From assembly GCA_021323855.1 (NCBI GenBank), contig JAJPKE010000024.1:62001-126000 (forward strand): a stretch of 64,000 nucleotides of DNA, given 5' to 3'. The translations under genes and the position numbers were made by a program. The notes under the pieces were generated by a model that saw only the letters and a program-made list of their open reading frames with translations, ran no database searches and had not been told where the DNA came from. The DNA comes from Chloroflexota bacterium. GTDB taxonomy: Bacteria > Chloroflexota > Ktedonobacteria > Ktedonobacterales > JADMIN01. Shown here piece after piece: positions 16,262 to 24,169 of this stretch. Every line of letters begins with the position of its first letter. Within the stretch, counting starts at the first letter, position 1.

Positions 16262-16425
16262 GCACAACGAAGAGGGCCAGCGAATGAATTCGCGCCTGGC
16301 TGGTGTGCCGCCGCCAAACCGGCCTCCGCAGGTTCGGAGCAGGCGCAAGTGTTTGCCTATTCCCAGTCCGCGTAGGCGGACTTCGCGGCTGAAAGCCAGC
16401 CAGGCGCGGTTTTAACCGCCAGCTC
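16262..16425. repeat. Composite multi-hairpin repeat C
   Basis: About 165 bases made almost entirely of inverted repeats. Outer arms CGCGCCTGGCTGG (16291-16303) and its exact complement (16396-16408) enclose GTCCGC-GTAG-GCGGAC (16366-16381). Flanking hairpins are GCGAAT/ATTCGC (16280-16293) and GCGGTT/AACCGC (16406-16419). It looks like a REP/MITE-like element or a structured RNA. It lies between the convergent LysM and serS genes. Confidence 0.6.
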
Positions 16426-17709
16426 CTAGCGCCACGCTCTGCCCAGCCTCTCGCGGCCACCCAGGAACGGGCGCAACGCTTCGGGCACACGAACCGTGCC
16501 ATCCGCCTGCTGATGGTTCTCCACGATGGCGATGATCGTGCGCACCGAGGCCAGCGCGGTGTTGTTCAGCGTATGGACATAGCGCACGACGCCATCGTCG
16601 CCGCGATAGCGCAGATTGGCCCGCCGCGCCTGATAGTCATGGAAATACGAATCCGAATGGGTCTCGCGGTAACGTTGCTCCGAGGGAATCCAACATTCGA
16701 TGTCGTAGCCCTTCACTTTGGCGTCGCCCAGGTCGCCGGTGCAGATGTTGATGACGCGATACGGCAGTTCCAGCGCCTGCACCAATTCCTCGGCATTGCG
16801 CAGTAGTTCCTCATGCCAGCGCACCGACTCCTCATGCTCGGCGCGACAGATGACGTACTGCTCAATCTTCTCAAACTGATGCACTCGCATGATGCCCTTC
16901 GTGTCTTTGCCATAGGTGCCGGCCTCGCGGCGGAAGCAAGGCGACCAGGCGACATAGCGAATCGGCAGATCGGCCTCGCGCAGGATTTCGCCGCTGTGCA
17001 TGCCGGTGATCGAAACCTCCGCCGTACCCACCAGGAACAGTTCATCCTCCGGCAGCGCATAGGTCTGCTCGCGGCCACGCGGGAACTGACTGTTGCCGAT
17101 GAAGCAGAACTCTTTGGCCATTGCCGGCACGCTGAGCGCCGTGAAGCCATGCTGTGTGATGCGGCTCAGCGCGAACTGCATCAGCGCCAGTTCCAGCAGC
17201 ACAGCGTCGCCTTTGAGAATGTAGCTACGCGAACCTGCTACCTTCACGCCGCGCTCGATGTCCAGCATATCTGCGCCCTGCATCAACGCCACATGGTCCA
17301 GCGGCTCGAAGCTGAACTGGCGCGGCTGGCCGACACGCTTGATCTCCACATTATCTTCTTCGCCCTTGCCCACCGGCACCGAAGCGTCCGGAATATTGGG
17401 CACGAGCAGCAGGTACTCACGCAGTTGCGCCTCCAACTCGCGTTCGCGCGGCTCCAACTCTTTCAGCGCGGCGGCCACTTCACGCCCGCTGGCGATAAAT
17501 CCGTCGCGCGCCTCGCGATCTGCGCCCGCTCCCTGTATCGCCTTCGAGAGCCGGTTCTGCTCGGCACGCAGGTCTTCGGCGCGGCGACGTGTCTCGCGCA
17601 AGTCCGCGTCGATTGCCAGTAACGCATCAACATCCACTGCCGTGTTGCGCTGCTGCGCCACTTCTTTGATGAGGTCTGGATGCTCACGGATAAATGTCAG
17701 GTCCAACAT
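16426..17709 (-). CDS. serS: Seryl-tRNA synthetase
   Basis: Class II synthetase charging tRNA-Ser. An N-terminal coiled-coil arm (residues 1-105, LDLTFIREHPDLIKEV onwards) precedes the core with motif 2 (YVAWSPCFRREAGTYGKDT) and the conserved KIEQY, CTGDLGDAKVKGYDIE and ETHSDSYFHDYQARR stretches. Motif 3 lies at the NNTALASVRTIIAIVENHQ region. 427 aa is normal. The ATG at 17709 is preceded by GGGAGGAA. Control by a T-box leader is indicated upstream. Confidence 0.95.
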   Translation of the reverse strand: MLDLTFIREHPDLIKEVAQQRNTAVDVDALLAIDADLRETRRRAEDLRAEQNRLSKAIQGAGADREARDGFIASGREVAAALKELEPRERELEAQLREYLLLVPNIPDASVPVGKGEEDNVEIKRVGQPRQFSFEPLDHVALMQGADMLDIERGVKVAGSRSYILKGDAVLLELALMQFALSRITQHGFTALSVPAMAKEFCFIGNSQFPRGREQTYALPEDELFLVGTAEVSITGMHSGEILREADLPIRYVAWSPCFRREAGTYGKDTKGIMRVHQFEKIEQYVICRAEHEESVRWHEELLRNAEELVQALELPYRVINICTGDLGDAKVKGYDIECWIPSEQRYRETHSDSYFHDYQARRANLRYRGDDGVVRYVHTLNNTALASVRTIIAIVENHQQADGTVRVPEALRPFLGGRERLGRAWR

Positions 17710-17719
17710 GTCAATTCCT

Positions 17720-18076
17720 CCCAAGTCACCTCACGGGGTACCGTGCGTCGGCACTGAAGTGCCACAATTTGCCAAAACATACAGACGAGCGCCATCCATC
17801 ACAAAGGACGGACGACGCTCGTTTCCCGTGGTGCCACCTTCATTTGCCGCCTGCGCTGTGGAGGATTGACATCCTGCGCTGGTTGCGGCCTCAAGGCCCG
17901 CTAACGCTGGGCCTTGCGTCCCATCTTAGCGCATTATCTGGCGGTTCGTTGGGAGGCATACGAGGGGATTTCAGCCTGGCACGGCGCTGCGTTGCATCAT
18001 CCCGCAGCTTTCTGTAGCCAGCCCTGGCCTACTCGTCTCGTGTATCGCCATGCTATGTGTACGTGTAGTACTTGTC
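17720..18076 (-). promoter_or_regulatory. Serine T-box riboswitch in the serS leader
   Basis: Binds uncharged tRNA-Ser and lets serS be read. On the minus strand the T-box core reads AAGGTGGCACCACGGG (17825-17840), close to the AGGGTGGNACCGCG consensus. Just downstream a strong hairpin (17785-17822, ends ACGAGCG/CGCTCGT) could act as terminator or competitor. Upstream lie a stem with AAGGCCC/GGGCCTT, and an AGTA-containing Stem I start near 18030. A UCC triplet at 17952-17954 is the best guess for the specifier. The T-run after the hairpin is weak, so a translational switch is also possible. Confidence 0.82.
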
Positions 18077-18082
18077 CCTTCC

Positions 18083-18112
18083 ATCGTACTCGCACTGAGG
18101 TGAACACGTCAA
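18083..18112 (-). promoter_or_regulatory. Promoter of the serS T-box transcript
   Basis: Minus-strand TTGACG (18107-18112) and TACGAT (18083-18088) are separated by 18 bases, giving a predicted start near 18076. Confidence 0.55.
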
Positions 18113-18127
18113 GTGAGTGAGGTCCCG

Positions 18128-18832
18128 CTATGCTGCGCGCTCCGTCTTGCTACCAGTTTCCGCAGCGACGGGCTGGCGTAGCTCAGCCAGCAGATCGTCA
18201 ATCATCTCCCAGGAGCGTGTGGGTCGCGGAAGCGCCAGCGCAGCGGCAGGCGCCGGCGGCAACGGTTCGTCGTCGAAGGCGCGGCTATCGAGCCAGGCGC
18301 GCGCCGCCTCCGCCCAGAGATCGCTTTCGCTGCGTCCGCTGGCGGCAGCAATTTCCGCCATTGAGCGTTTGATAGTTTCAGGAACCTGTACCCGCGCTTC
18401 AACCGACATGACCGGCGCTACCACAGTTACCTGCGCACGTTCGTCGGTCGGCGCCTGCTCCTGGGTGGATTGCCCGCTACGCATGACGGGCAGCGGACGC
18501 ACCGGAGACGCCCAGCGCCAGTTTCCGCCAGCATGCGCCGAGCCGAGACTGTAGAGATGCGCGATATCATCCGCGCGCCGTTCGGTCAATTTGACTGAAT
18601 CCGTTGAGTCCATCGCATCGGCGGGCCAAGAACGACCGGGTTGCCTCGCATCCTCTTCACGAAGCGCCACGCGCACCGGCGCGCAGATCGGTAATGGCCG
18701 GTTGGCCATTGTCCTGGCCATCGTTGGAGCAGATGGCATGGATGACGTGGATGAACGTACTGACGATACAGAGCGTATGGATGGCATGGAGGTTGTCGGG
18801 CGCATCGCATACGGCAGAGCCGACCAGCTCAT
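18128..18832 (-). CDS. Ribbon-helix-helix-like protein behind an SOS-type promoter
   Basis: A 234-residue protein of unknown function. Residues about 145-190 (SVEARVQVPETIKRSMAEI...SESDLWAEAARAWLDS) look like a ribbon-helix-helix DNA-binding unit. The N-terminal 60 residues are rich in Ser, Met and Pro and low in complexity, and the C-terminal tail is Ala/Pro-rich. GAGGAGG lies just before the ATG. The promoter carries a GAACNNNNGTTC site on its start point, so DNA-damage induction is inferred. It is divergent from the Rrf2 gene. An antitoxin-like or repressor role is possible; no partner toxin gene is adjacent. Confidence 0.65.
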   Translation of the reverse strand: MSWSALPYAMRPTTSMPSIRSVSSVRSSTSSMPSAPTMARTMANRPLPICAPVRVALREEDARQPGRSWPADAMDSTDSVKLTERRADDIAHLYSLGSAHAGGNWRWASPVRPLPVMRSGQSTQEQAPTDERAQVTVVAPVMSVEARVQVPETIKRSMAEIAAASGRSESDLWAEAARAWLDSRAFDDEPLPPAPAAALALPRPTRSWEMIDDLLAELRQPVAAETGSKTERAA

Positions 18833-18866
18833 GATGACCTCCTCATGTGAGTTCTAGAACAGAATA

Positions 18867-18880
18867 AGAACATTTGTTCT
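18867..18880. promoter_or_regulatory. LexA-type SOS box at the RHH gene promoter
   Basis: AGAACATTTGTTCT is a perfect GAACNNNNGTTC palindrome, the LexA motif of Gram-positive-type bacteria. It covers the predicted start site of the RHH gene. A second palindrome, GTTCTAGAAC, lies at 18851-18860. Confidence 0.65.
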
Positions 18881-18881
18881 A

Positions 18882-18910
18882 AGTATATATGAGAGACGTG
18901 TCTTTGTCCA
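18882..18910 (-). promoter_or_regulatory. Promoter of the RHH gene
   Basis: Minus-strand TGGACA (18905-18910) and TATACT (18882-18887) are 17 bases apart. The predicted start lies in the LexA-type box. Confidence 0.6.
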
Positions 18911-19035
18911 GAGGATATAGGACCTATTTGCGAGAGAGGAACGCGCAATGGAGACCCATGAACCTTGCGTGTAGCATTTTCTAGACAGGAGTAGAACAGG
19001 AGTTGCGCAAACACCAGAAACGGCGCATACTATAC

Positions 19036-19064
19036 TTGACTAGAGTAGTCTACAATCTTATGTA
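19036..19064 (+). promoter_or_regulatory. Promoter of the Rrf2 gene
   Basis: TTGACT (19036-19041) and TATGTA (19059-19064) with a 17-base spacer. The inverted repeat 19047-19068 lies across spacer and -10. Confidence 0.55.
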
Positions 19065-19068
19065 GACT
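19047..19068. promoter_or_regulatory. Candidate Rrf2 operator, site 1
   Basis: Perfect inverted repeat: AGTCTACA, six bases, TGTAGACT. It shares TCTACWATCTTWTGT with site 2 before cysK. Its position over the -10 suggests autorepression. Confidence 0.6.
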
Positions 19069-19129
19069 GAGTGAGTAATCTCGCTGCATATGGCTATATG
19101 GCGGTATGCAACGTACTGGGGATGTTGTC

Positions 19130-19573
19130 ATGCGAGTAACGATGAAAAGCGACTACGGGTTGCGCGCCATGATTGATCTGGCAGCCCACTATGGCCAGGG
19201 TCCGGTGCCCAGTGCCGCGATTGCCGAACGGCAGGCGGTGCCTGAACATTTTCTCGATCAACTCTTGATTGCGCTGCGCCGGGCAGGACTGCTCAAGAGC
19301 CAGCGCGGTCCGCAGGGCGGCCATATGCTGGCACGGCCACCGCAACAGATTAGCATGAGCGATGTCATTCGCGCGCTGGATGGCAGCACTGCGCCGATGG
19401 AGTGTCTACCCACACCATCATTCTGTCAGCTTTCGCCTGGCTGCGCCATCCGCGAGGTCTGGCAGCAGGTCGAACAGTTCGCGCAACAGTTGCTAGCAAG
19501 CACCACTCTCGACCAACTGGCGGCGCGCCACCAGGTTGGCGCGAACAGCGGCGAACTCATGTATTATATTTGA
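19130..19573 (+). CDS. Rrf2 family transcriptional regulator (IscR/CymR-like)
   Basis: 147-residue winged-helix regulator. The MKSDYGLRAMIDLAAHYGQGPV opening and the RRAGLLKSQRGPQGGHMLARPP wing are typical of Rrf2. Three cysteines lie in ECLPTPSFCQLSPGCA (spacings 6 and 5), very near the IscR cluster pattern, so Fe-S binding is plausible. CymR-type members control cysteine genes, and cysK is the next gene with a matching operator. The ATG at 19130 has GGGGAT upstream; an ATG at 19106 is less likely. Confidence 0.9.
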   Translation: MRVTMKSDYGLRAMIDLAAHYGQGPVPSAAIAERQAVPEHFLDQLLIALRRAGLLKSQRGPQGGHMLARPPQQISMSDVIRALDGSTAPMECLPTPSFCQLSPGCAIREVWQQVEQFAQQLLASTTLDQLAARHQVGANSGELMYYI

Positions 19574-19578
19574 TCTTG

Positions 19579-19608
19579 TTGACTATGTTGATTGAAATAC
19601 TCTACTAT
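19579..19608 (+). promoter_or_regulatory. Promoter of cysK
   Basis: TTGACT (19579-19584) and TACTAT (19603-19608) are 18 bases apart. The -10 lies inside the candidate Rrf2 operator, as at the Rrf2 gene itself. Confidence 0.5.
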
Positions 19609-19623
19609 CTTTTGTGTAGTAGA
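19601..19623. promoter_or_regulatory. Candidate Rrf2 operator, site 2
   Basis: TCTACTA and TAGTAGA separated by nine bases. TCTACTATCTTTTGT matches the first 15 bases of site 1 at 13 positions. Confidence 0.55.
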
Positions 19624-19651
19624 CCGTTCTCACTCACAAAGGGGAGTAGAC

Positions 19652-20584
19652 ATGCCACACTGGGCAAAAGACGCAACTGAATTGATCGGCCATACGCCGC
19701 TGGTAAAGCTGAATCGAGTGGTACCCGCTGGCGCGACGGTGCTGGCGAAACTGGAAGCCTTCCAGCCAGGATACAGCGTGAAAGATCGCATCGCCGTCAG
19801 CATGATTGATGATGCTGAGCGCAGTGGCAAGATCAAGCCAGGTGACACGATCATCGAGCCGACCAGCGGCAACACTGGCATCGGGCTGGCATGGGTAGCG
19901 GCGGCGCGCGGCTATCACTGCATCCTGGTGATGCCAGAGACGGTGAGCCTGGAACGGCGCATGGTGCTACGGCGGCTGGGCGCAGAGGTGGTGCTGACAC
20001 CGGCTGCCGAGCGCATGAACGGCGCCATCGCTCGCGCACGCCAGCTTGCCGCCGAGAAAGAGAATGCCTGGATACCGCAACAGTTCGAGAATCCCGCCAA
20101 TCCGGCTATCCACCGCGCAACGACGGCAGAGGAAATCTGGAACGATACCGATGGGCAGGTGGATGCGCTGGTCTCTGGCATCGGCACCGGCGGCACACTC
20201 ACCGGCGTTGCTGAGGTCATCAAAGCGCGCAAACCCAGCTTCCGCGCCATCGCCGTCGAGCCGAGCAGTTCACCGGTGCTGTCTGGCGGGCAACCGGGGC
20301 CAACCAAGATTCAGGGCATCGGCGCTGGTTTCATCCCTGATGTGCTGCAAACCTCACTGATTGACGACATCGTGCAGGTGGCAGACAACGACGCCATCGA
20401 GATGGCGCGTCGCCTGGCGCAGGAAGAAGGCTTGCTGGTAGGCATCAGCAGCGGCGCCGCAGCCTGGGCCGCCGCACAGGTGGCTGCGCGCCCCGAATAC
20501 GCAGGCAAGCTGATTGTGGCAATCTTTCCTTCGGCTGGCGAGCGATATCTCAGCACAGTCCTCTACGATGACGTGCGCGAGTGA
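19652..20584 (+). CDS. cysK: Cysteine synthase A
   Basis: PLP-dependent O-acetylserine sulfhydrylase making L-cysteine. The PLP lysine lies in YSVKDRIA, the phosphate loop is in [23 protein letters not shown] binds substrate, and [11 protein letters not shown] is the C-terminal family block. Length 310 aa is standard. The ATG is preceded by AAGGGGAG. Control by the upstream Rrf2 regulator is suggested by the operator at the promoter. A cystathionine beta-synthase-like activity cannot be excluded but the sequence fits CysK best. Confidence 0.95.
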   Translation: MPHWAKDATELIGHTPLVKLNRVVPAGATVLAKLEAFQPGYSVKDRIAVSMIDDAERSGKIKPGDTIIEPTSGNTGIGLAWVAAARGYHCILVMPETVSLERRMVLRRLGAEVVLTPAAERMNGAIARARQLAAEKENAWIPQQFENPANPAIHRATTAEEIWNDTDGQVDALVSGIGTGGTLTGVAEVIKARKPSFRAIAVEPSSSPVLSGGQPGPTKIQGIGAGFIPDVLQTSLIDDIVQVADNDAIEMARRLAQEEGLLVGISSGAAAWAAAQVAARPEYAGKLIVAIFPSAGERYLSTVLYDDVRE

Positions 20585-20617
20585 TTTTCTATCGCTGGCG
20601 TATCGCAGAAGGTCCAG

Positions 20618-20655
20618 GCGCAGGAGAACCCTTCCACCGGGTGTTTCTCCTGCGC
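20618..20655. terminator. Hairpin between cysK and the zinc-finger gene
   Basis: GCGCAGGAGAA and TTCTCCTGCGC form an 11-bp stem with an inner ACCC/GGGT pair. It sits between convergent genes and may stop both, though no clear T-run is present. Confidence 0.5.
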
Positions 20656-20687
20656 ATAGAGCTTTGATGCCTCTTGGCACATGGACA

Positions 20688-20915
20688 CTACTTTATGTAT
20701 GTGAAGTCTCCGATTGCCAGATATCCCTCGATACTTGGCGTCTGCGCTTCTTGCACGAGGCAGCCGGGGCAGAGAGACGCTGGAAAGCTGATGAAATTGG
20801 TGACGACCTGCACTGTGATCAAATGCCGCCGGCAATACAACCTATCGCAGGTGGCACATTCACCACTCGCCATGTGGAAACAGTTTGGGGCATGGCAGGG
20901 ATGATCTGCTAACAT
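20688..20915 (-). CDS. Small zinc-finger (B-box/AN1-like) protein
   Basis: 75 residues with metal-ligand spacing C20-x2-C23-x4-C28-x2-H31 and C49-x2-C52, plus an earlier C7/C12 pair. The ECATCDRLYCRRH stretch is typical of small bacterial treble-clef proteins. The frame reads GTG-ATG at its start; the ATG at 20915 is used, with AGAGAGGA about 11 bases upstream. Function is unknown; zinc binding is inferred from the cysteines. It is convergent with cysK. Confidence 0.65.
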   Translation of the reverse strand: MLADHPCHAPNCFHMASGECATCDRLYCRRHLITVQVVTNFISFPASLCPGCLVQEAQTPSIEGYLAIGDFTYIK

Positions 20916-20918
20916 CAC

Positions 20919-21180
20919 AGATCTATTCCTCTCTTTTCATTCGTGTATGACGATACTGATCTGCGCGGATATTTCCCGCATACATGGACTGCACGCATTG
21001 TAGGCATCGGCGCTGTGAAACGCCAGAGAAGTGGGCTATCAGATTCTTTTTCGCAGTATAAGCGATTCCTTATGATTCTGTCCTATTATATAATGATTTC
21101 TAATGATTTGACATGACTCGCCATGATTTTTATTGACGCTGATATGCAGTCATGCGACAGGAAAAAAGAGAGCAGCTTCT
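20919..21180 (+). other. AT-rich gap before the epoxide-hydrolase-like gene
   Basis: Contains TATAAT-like sequence near 21090 and repeated AATGATTT units between 21093 and 21128. It probably holds a promoter, but no -35/-10 pair stands out. Confidence 0.3.
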
Positions 21181-22077
21181 ATGACGAACATAACGGGAAT
21201 AGTGAAGCAGAGCGACCACGAGACGATACCGCCGCCGCCCGGGTGTGCAAGCGGCTACATCCAAACAAATGGCATCCGTCTACATTATGTGGAGGCTGGC
21301 AACGGGCCATTGGTCGTGCTGCTGCATGGATTTCCAGAGTTTTGGTATAGCTGGCGCGCGCAACTTCCGGCGCTGGCGCAGCGGTATCATGTCGTCGCAC
21401 CGGATTTACGCGGCTACAATCGCTCCGATAAGCCAGAGAGCGGCTATGATGTGGCCACGCTCTCTGCCGATATCGCGGGGCTGATCGAGACGTTTGGCGA
21501 ACGCGAGGCGGCGATTGTCGGCCATGATTGGGGCGGCGCGCTCGCCTGGAGCTTCGCCATCCTCTACCCGGACTACACGCGCAGGCTGGCCATCCTCAAT
21601 GCGCCGCATCCCGGCGTAGCAGTTCGTGAGGCGCGCAATCCCCGCCAGATGGCGCGTAGCTGGTATGTCGGCTTCTTCCAGTTGCGCGGCCTTGCAGAAC
21701 GCGCCATCACCCGCAACGACTATTCGATGATCTGGCGCACCTTCCGCTCTGCCGACCGCGAACATGCCTGGCTCACCGACCTCGATATCCAACGCTATGT
21801 GGATGCCATCTCACGCCCTGGCGCGCTGACCGCTGCGCTGGCCTACTATCGCCAGTTGCCGCGCGGCAGCTTTCTGCGGCTCAGCCCGATGCGCACCATC
21901 ACCGGGCCAACGCTGGTTCTCTGGGGCGAGCAAGACCCCTATCTCGGCGTGGAACTGCTGGACGGCCTCAACCAGTGGGTTCACGACCTGCGCATCGAAC
22001 GCTTCCCTGGCGCCGGCCACTGGCTCAACCAGCAGGAGCCAAAAGCGGTCAACGACGCGCTGTTGGCATTCCTCTAA
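21181..22077 (+). CDS. Alpha/beta hydrolase, epoxide-hydrolase-like
   Basis: 298-residue alpha/beta hydrolase. The oxyanion motif HGFPEFWYSW, the nucleophile elbow VGHDWGGALAW with Asp rather than Ser, a later Asp in LWGEQDPYLG and the catalytic His in PGAGHWLNQQEP match soluble epoxide hydrolases and haloalkane dehalogenases. The HGFPEFWYSW form favours epoxide hydrolase. Substrate is unknown. The ATG at 21181 is taken because homology begins soon after; its ribosome-binding site is weak. It is convergent with the LLM gene. Confidence 0.85.
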   Translation: MTNITGIVKQSDHETIPPPPGCASGYIQTNGIRLHYVEAGNGPLVVLLHGFPEFWYSWRAQLPALAQRYHVVAPDLRGYNRSDKPESGYDVATLSADIAGLIETFGEREAAIVGHDWGGALAWSFAILYPDYTRRLAILNAPHPGVAVREARNPRQMARSWYVGFFQLRGLAERAITRNDYSMIWRTFRSADREHAWLTDLDIQRYVDAISRPGALTAALAYYRQLPRGSFLRLSPMRTITGPTLVLWGEQDPYLGVELLDGLNQWVHDLRIERFPGAGHWLNQQEPKAVNDALLAFL

Positions 22078-22096
22078 AGACCTCTGGCCGAGTGGG

Positions 22097-22981
22097 TTAT
22101 AACTCAGAGATCGCCGGGATAATCTCACGCCCGATGATGTCAAGTGGCGTGATGCGGTCTATACCTGGCACGAAGCCGATCACCGTCTGGATGCCCATGC
22201 CCGCCAGCCAGCGTAGCTGCCCCAGCAAGTCGCCAACTTTCTCGCCATTCTCGCCGACATCGAACGCGAATGGGCTGGTCTTCTCGATGGCGTCGTAGTC
22301 TCGCTGTTCCTCATCGCAGAACCGGCGCAGCATCTCCAACTTCTGCGGGATATCGGGTCCAGGACGGATGTTGCAGGCGTCGGCATAGCGCGCCACCAAA
22401 CGGAGGGTCTTCTCGCCGCTGCCGCCCAGCAAGATCGGCGGGTGTGGTCTCGTCAGACTCTGCGGCGCGTTGAGTATGCGCTCCAACTGGAAATGCGCGC
22501 TCTGGTACGGGCGGTCGTCGCCGTGTTCGCCGTCCCACATACGCAGGCAAATCTGTAGCGTCTCTTCCAGTATCTCGAAACGCTCTTTGAGCGGCGGGAA
22601 TGGCAGGCTGAGTCCACGCGCCTCCGCCTCGTAGTCGCCGGCGCCGATGCCGAGCCAGGCGCGGCCACCAGAGAGAACATCCAGCGTCGTCACCATCTTG
22701 GCCAGCAGCCCCGGCTGACGATAGGTTGCCGCCGTCACCATCGCCGTCAGTTTCGCACGCTGCGTGTTCGCCGCCAGAAAGCCCAGCGTCGTATAACACT
22801 CTAGCTCTGGCCCCTCCACACTGCCCATATAGTGGCTGCGCCAGAAGTGGTCGGCCACGCCGATGCGGTCGAAGCCAGCCGCATCGGCGGCACGCGCAAT
22901 CTTTCCCAGCGTGGTGGCGAAAGTGGCTGCGCCGCCTGCCCAGTCGTAGTCGTTGATGTGGCATCCAAGTTTCACGGACAT
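22097..22981 (-). CDS. LLM-class flavin/F420-dependent oxidoreductase
   Basis: Luciferase-like monooxygenase-family barrel enzyme. AADAAGFDRIGVADHFW, RAKLTAMVTAATYRQPGLLAK, LDVLSGGRAWLGIGAGDYEAEARGL and RPHPPILLGGSGEKTLRLVARYADACN are typical of F420-binding members. Cofactor use is inferred from family resemblance. An in-frame GTG at 22975 has the better ribosome-binding-site spacing (GGAAGGAG, 6 bases); the ATG at 22981 abuts it. A second LLM gene lies at 37981-38844. Confidence 0.88.
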   Translation of the reverse strand: MSVKLGCHINDYDWAGGAATFATTLGKIARAADAAGFDRIGVADHFWRSHYMGSVEGPELECYTTLGFLAANTQRAKLTAMVTAATYRQPGLLAKMVTTLDVLSGGRAWLGIGAGDYEAEARGLSLPFPPLKERFEILEETLQICLRMWDGEHGDDRPYQSAHFQLERILNAPQSLTRPHPPILLGGSGEKTLRLVARYADACNIRPGPDIPQKLEMLRRFCDEEQRDYDAIEKTSPFAFDVGENGEKVGDLLGQLRWLAGMGIQTVIGFVPGIDRITPLDIIGREIIPAISEL

Positions 22982-23116
22982 CTCCTTCCCATTGCTATAC
23001 AGCAGGTTCAGATCCACTTGTGAAAGTGTAATCTATAGGGAGGATTTTGTCCCGGATGTGCTTACAGAGATACAGGTCGTGCGAACTCCCGGAATGAGCA
23101 GAGCATCTATCAGCCT

Positions 23117-23593
23117 TTAGAAAGGCTGGACCAACTTTCTCAGCATTGCCGCAAACTGCTCTACCTTCTCACGAGCAACGAGTGGCGGAGGCGCAAGCAC
23201 GAACGCTTCACCGGCATTCCCCATGCACGTTACCCGCTGTGCAAATCCCAGTGGTGTGGTCCAGGTGAGCATCCTCAACGAGCCGGTGGGAGGCGTCGCA
23301 GAGCGAAAGCCAACAGGTCGCGGCAGGAACAGGAACATACCTGGCGTCGCATGAATGGTTGCCTCTCCGCTCACGAAATCAGCCTCGCCTGCTACCACAT
23401 AGATGGCGGTGTCTTCTTGTGTTGGAGCATACGAGAAGGTTGAGGTATTTGCAGGTATGAGATACTCGAACATCGCGCCCATCCGCTGCCGCTGCGTTTC
23501 GAGCGCCTCAATGATTCTCATTCCGCCGAGATACCAGAGCGTTTCCTCCTCATGCCAGGAAGATGCACTGTTCTGGCTCGTTTGGTTCATCAT
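23117..23593 (-). CDS. Cupin-domain protein under an ArsR-type operator
   Basis: 158-residue single-cupin protein (core about residues 40-125, including EYLIPANTSTFSYAPTQEDTAIYVVAGEADFV and TPGMFLFLPRPVGF). The usual two-His-Glu metal motif is poorly kept: the first cupin motif lacks the HxH pair, so metal binding is doubtful. Start codons ATG-ATG at 23593/23590 have AAGGGA upstream. The promoter is perfect (TTGACA-17-TATATT) and carries the same operator as the arsR gene at 24.98 kb. Probably involved in small-molecule stress or detoxification, but no reaction can be named. Confidence 0.75.
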   Translation of the reverse strand: MMNQTSQNSASSWHEEETLWYLGGMRIIEALETQRQRMGAMFEYLIPANTSTFSYAPTQEDTAIYVVAGEADFVSGEATIHATPGMFLFLPRPVGFRSATPPTGSLRMLTWTTPLGFAQRVTCMGNAGEAFVLAPPPLVAREKVEQFAAMLRKLVQPF

Positions 23594-23622
23594 ATGTCTT
23601 ACGTCCCTTCACTCTTATATAC

Positions 23623-23638
23623 TTAACCCGATGGTTAA
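23623..23638. promoter_or_regulatory. ArsR-type operator at the cupin promoter
   Basis: TTAACCCGATGGTTAA, inverted repeat with TTAAC/GTTAA arms. In gene orientation it begins TTAACCAT, as does the plus-strand reading of the arsR site. It starts on the last base of the -10. Confidence 0.6.
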
Positions 23639-23666
23639 ATATAGGGCACGAGATGCAGCGTGTCAA
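23638..23666 (-). promoter_or_regulatory. Promoter of the cupin gene
   Basis: Minus-strand TTGACA (23661-23666), 17-base spacer, TATATT (23638-23643). Confidence 0.7.
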
Positions 23667-23724
23667 GGGGAGCGCAACATGATATATCTGATAGGTAACG
23701 ATACTGGCCAGAGGATGAAATCAC

Positions 23725-24138
23725 ATGCGCATTGCACGAGTACTGGAAACATGTCTCTACGCCGATGATCTGGCGGCCTGCACTGATTTCTATGAGCGTG
23801 TGCTGGGGTTAGAGGTCTATTCCCAGGTTGCGGGGCGACATGTCTTCTTCCGCTGCGGTGACACTATGTTCCTGCTCTTCAATCCCGCCGCCACTCAGCA
23901 AGCCACCGGGCCGGTGCCACCGCATGGAGCGCATGGCCAGGGGCATGTGGCATTCGCTGTACGCCAGGTTGAGCTACCACAATGGCGCGACCGCCTGCAA
24001 CACAGCGGCGTGGCTATTGAAGCTGAGGTGACATGGCCGTCGGGTGGGCAATCGCTCTATCTGCGCGACCCCGCCGGCAACAGCGTCGAATTGACCACCC
24101 CTGGCATCTGGAAACTCGCCGAGCCTGCTGATTCCTAG
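23725..24138 (+). CDS. VOC (glyoxalase/bleomycin-resistance) family protein
   Basis: 137-residue vicinal-oxygen-chelate protein with two beta-alpha-beta3 modules: ETCLYADDLAACTDFYERVLGLEVYSQ at the start and GHVAFAVRQVELPQWRDRLQ in the second half, ending in SLYLRDPAGNSVELTTPGIW. Possible metal ligands are the His of GHVAFAV and the Glu of NSVEL. Members bind or transform small metabolites, xenobiotics or antibiotics; the substrate is unknown. AGAGGATG precedes the ATG. Divergent from the cupin gene. Confidence 0.88.
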   Translation: MRIARVLETCLYADDLAACTDFYERVLGLEVYSQVAGRHVFFRCGDTMFLLFNPAATQQATGPVPPHGAHGQGHVAFAVRQVELPQWRDRLQHSGVAIEAEVTWPSGGQSLYLRDPAGNSVELTTPGIWKLAEPADS

Positions 24139-24169
24139 CGCTACGAGCAACTACGCATTGCACACCATG

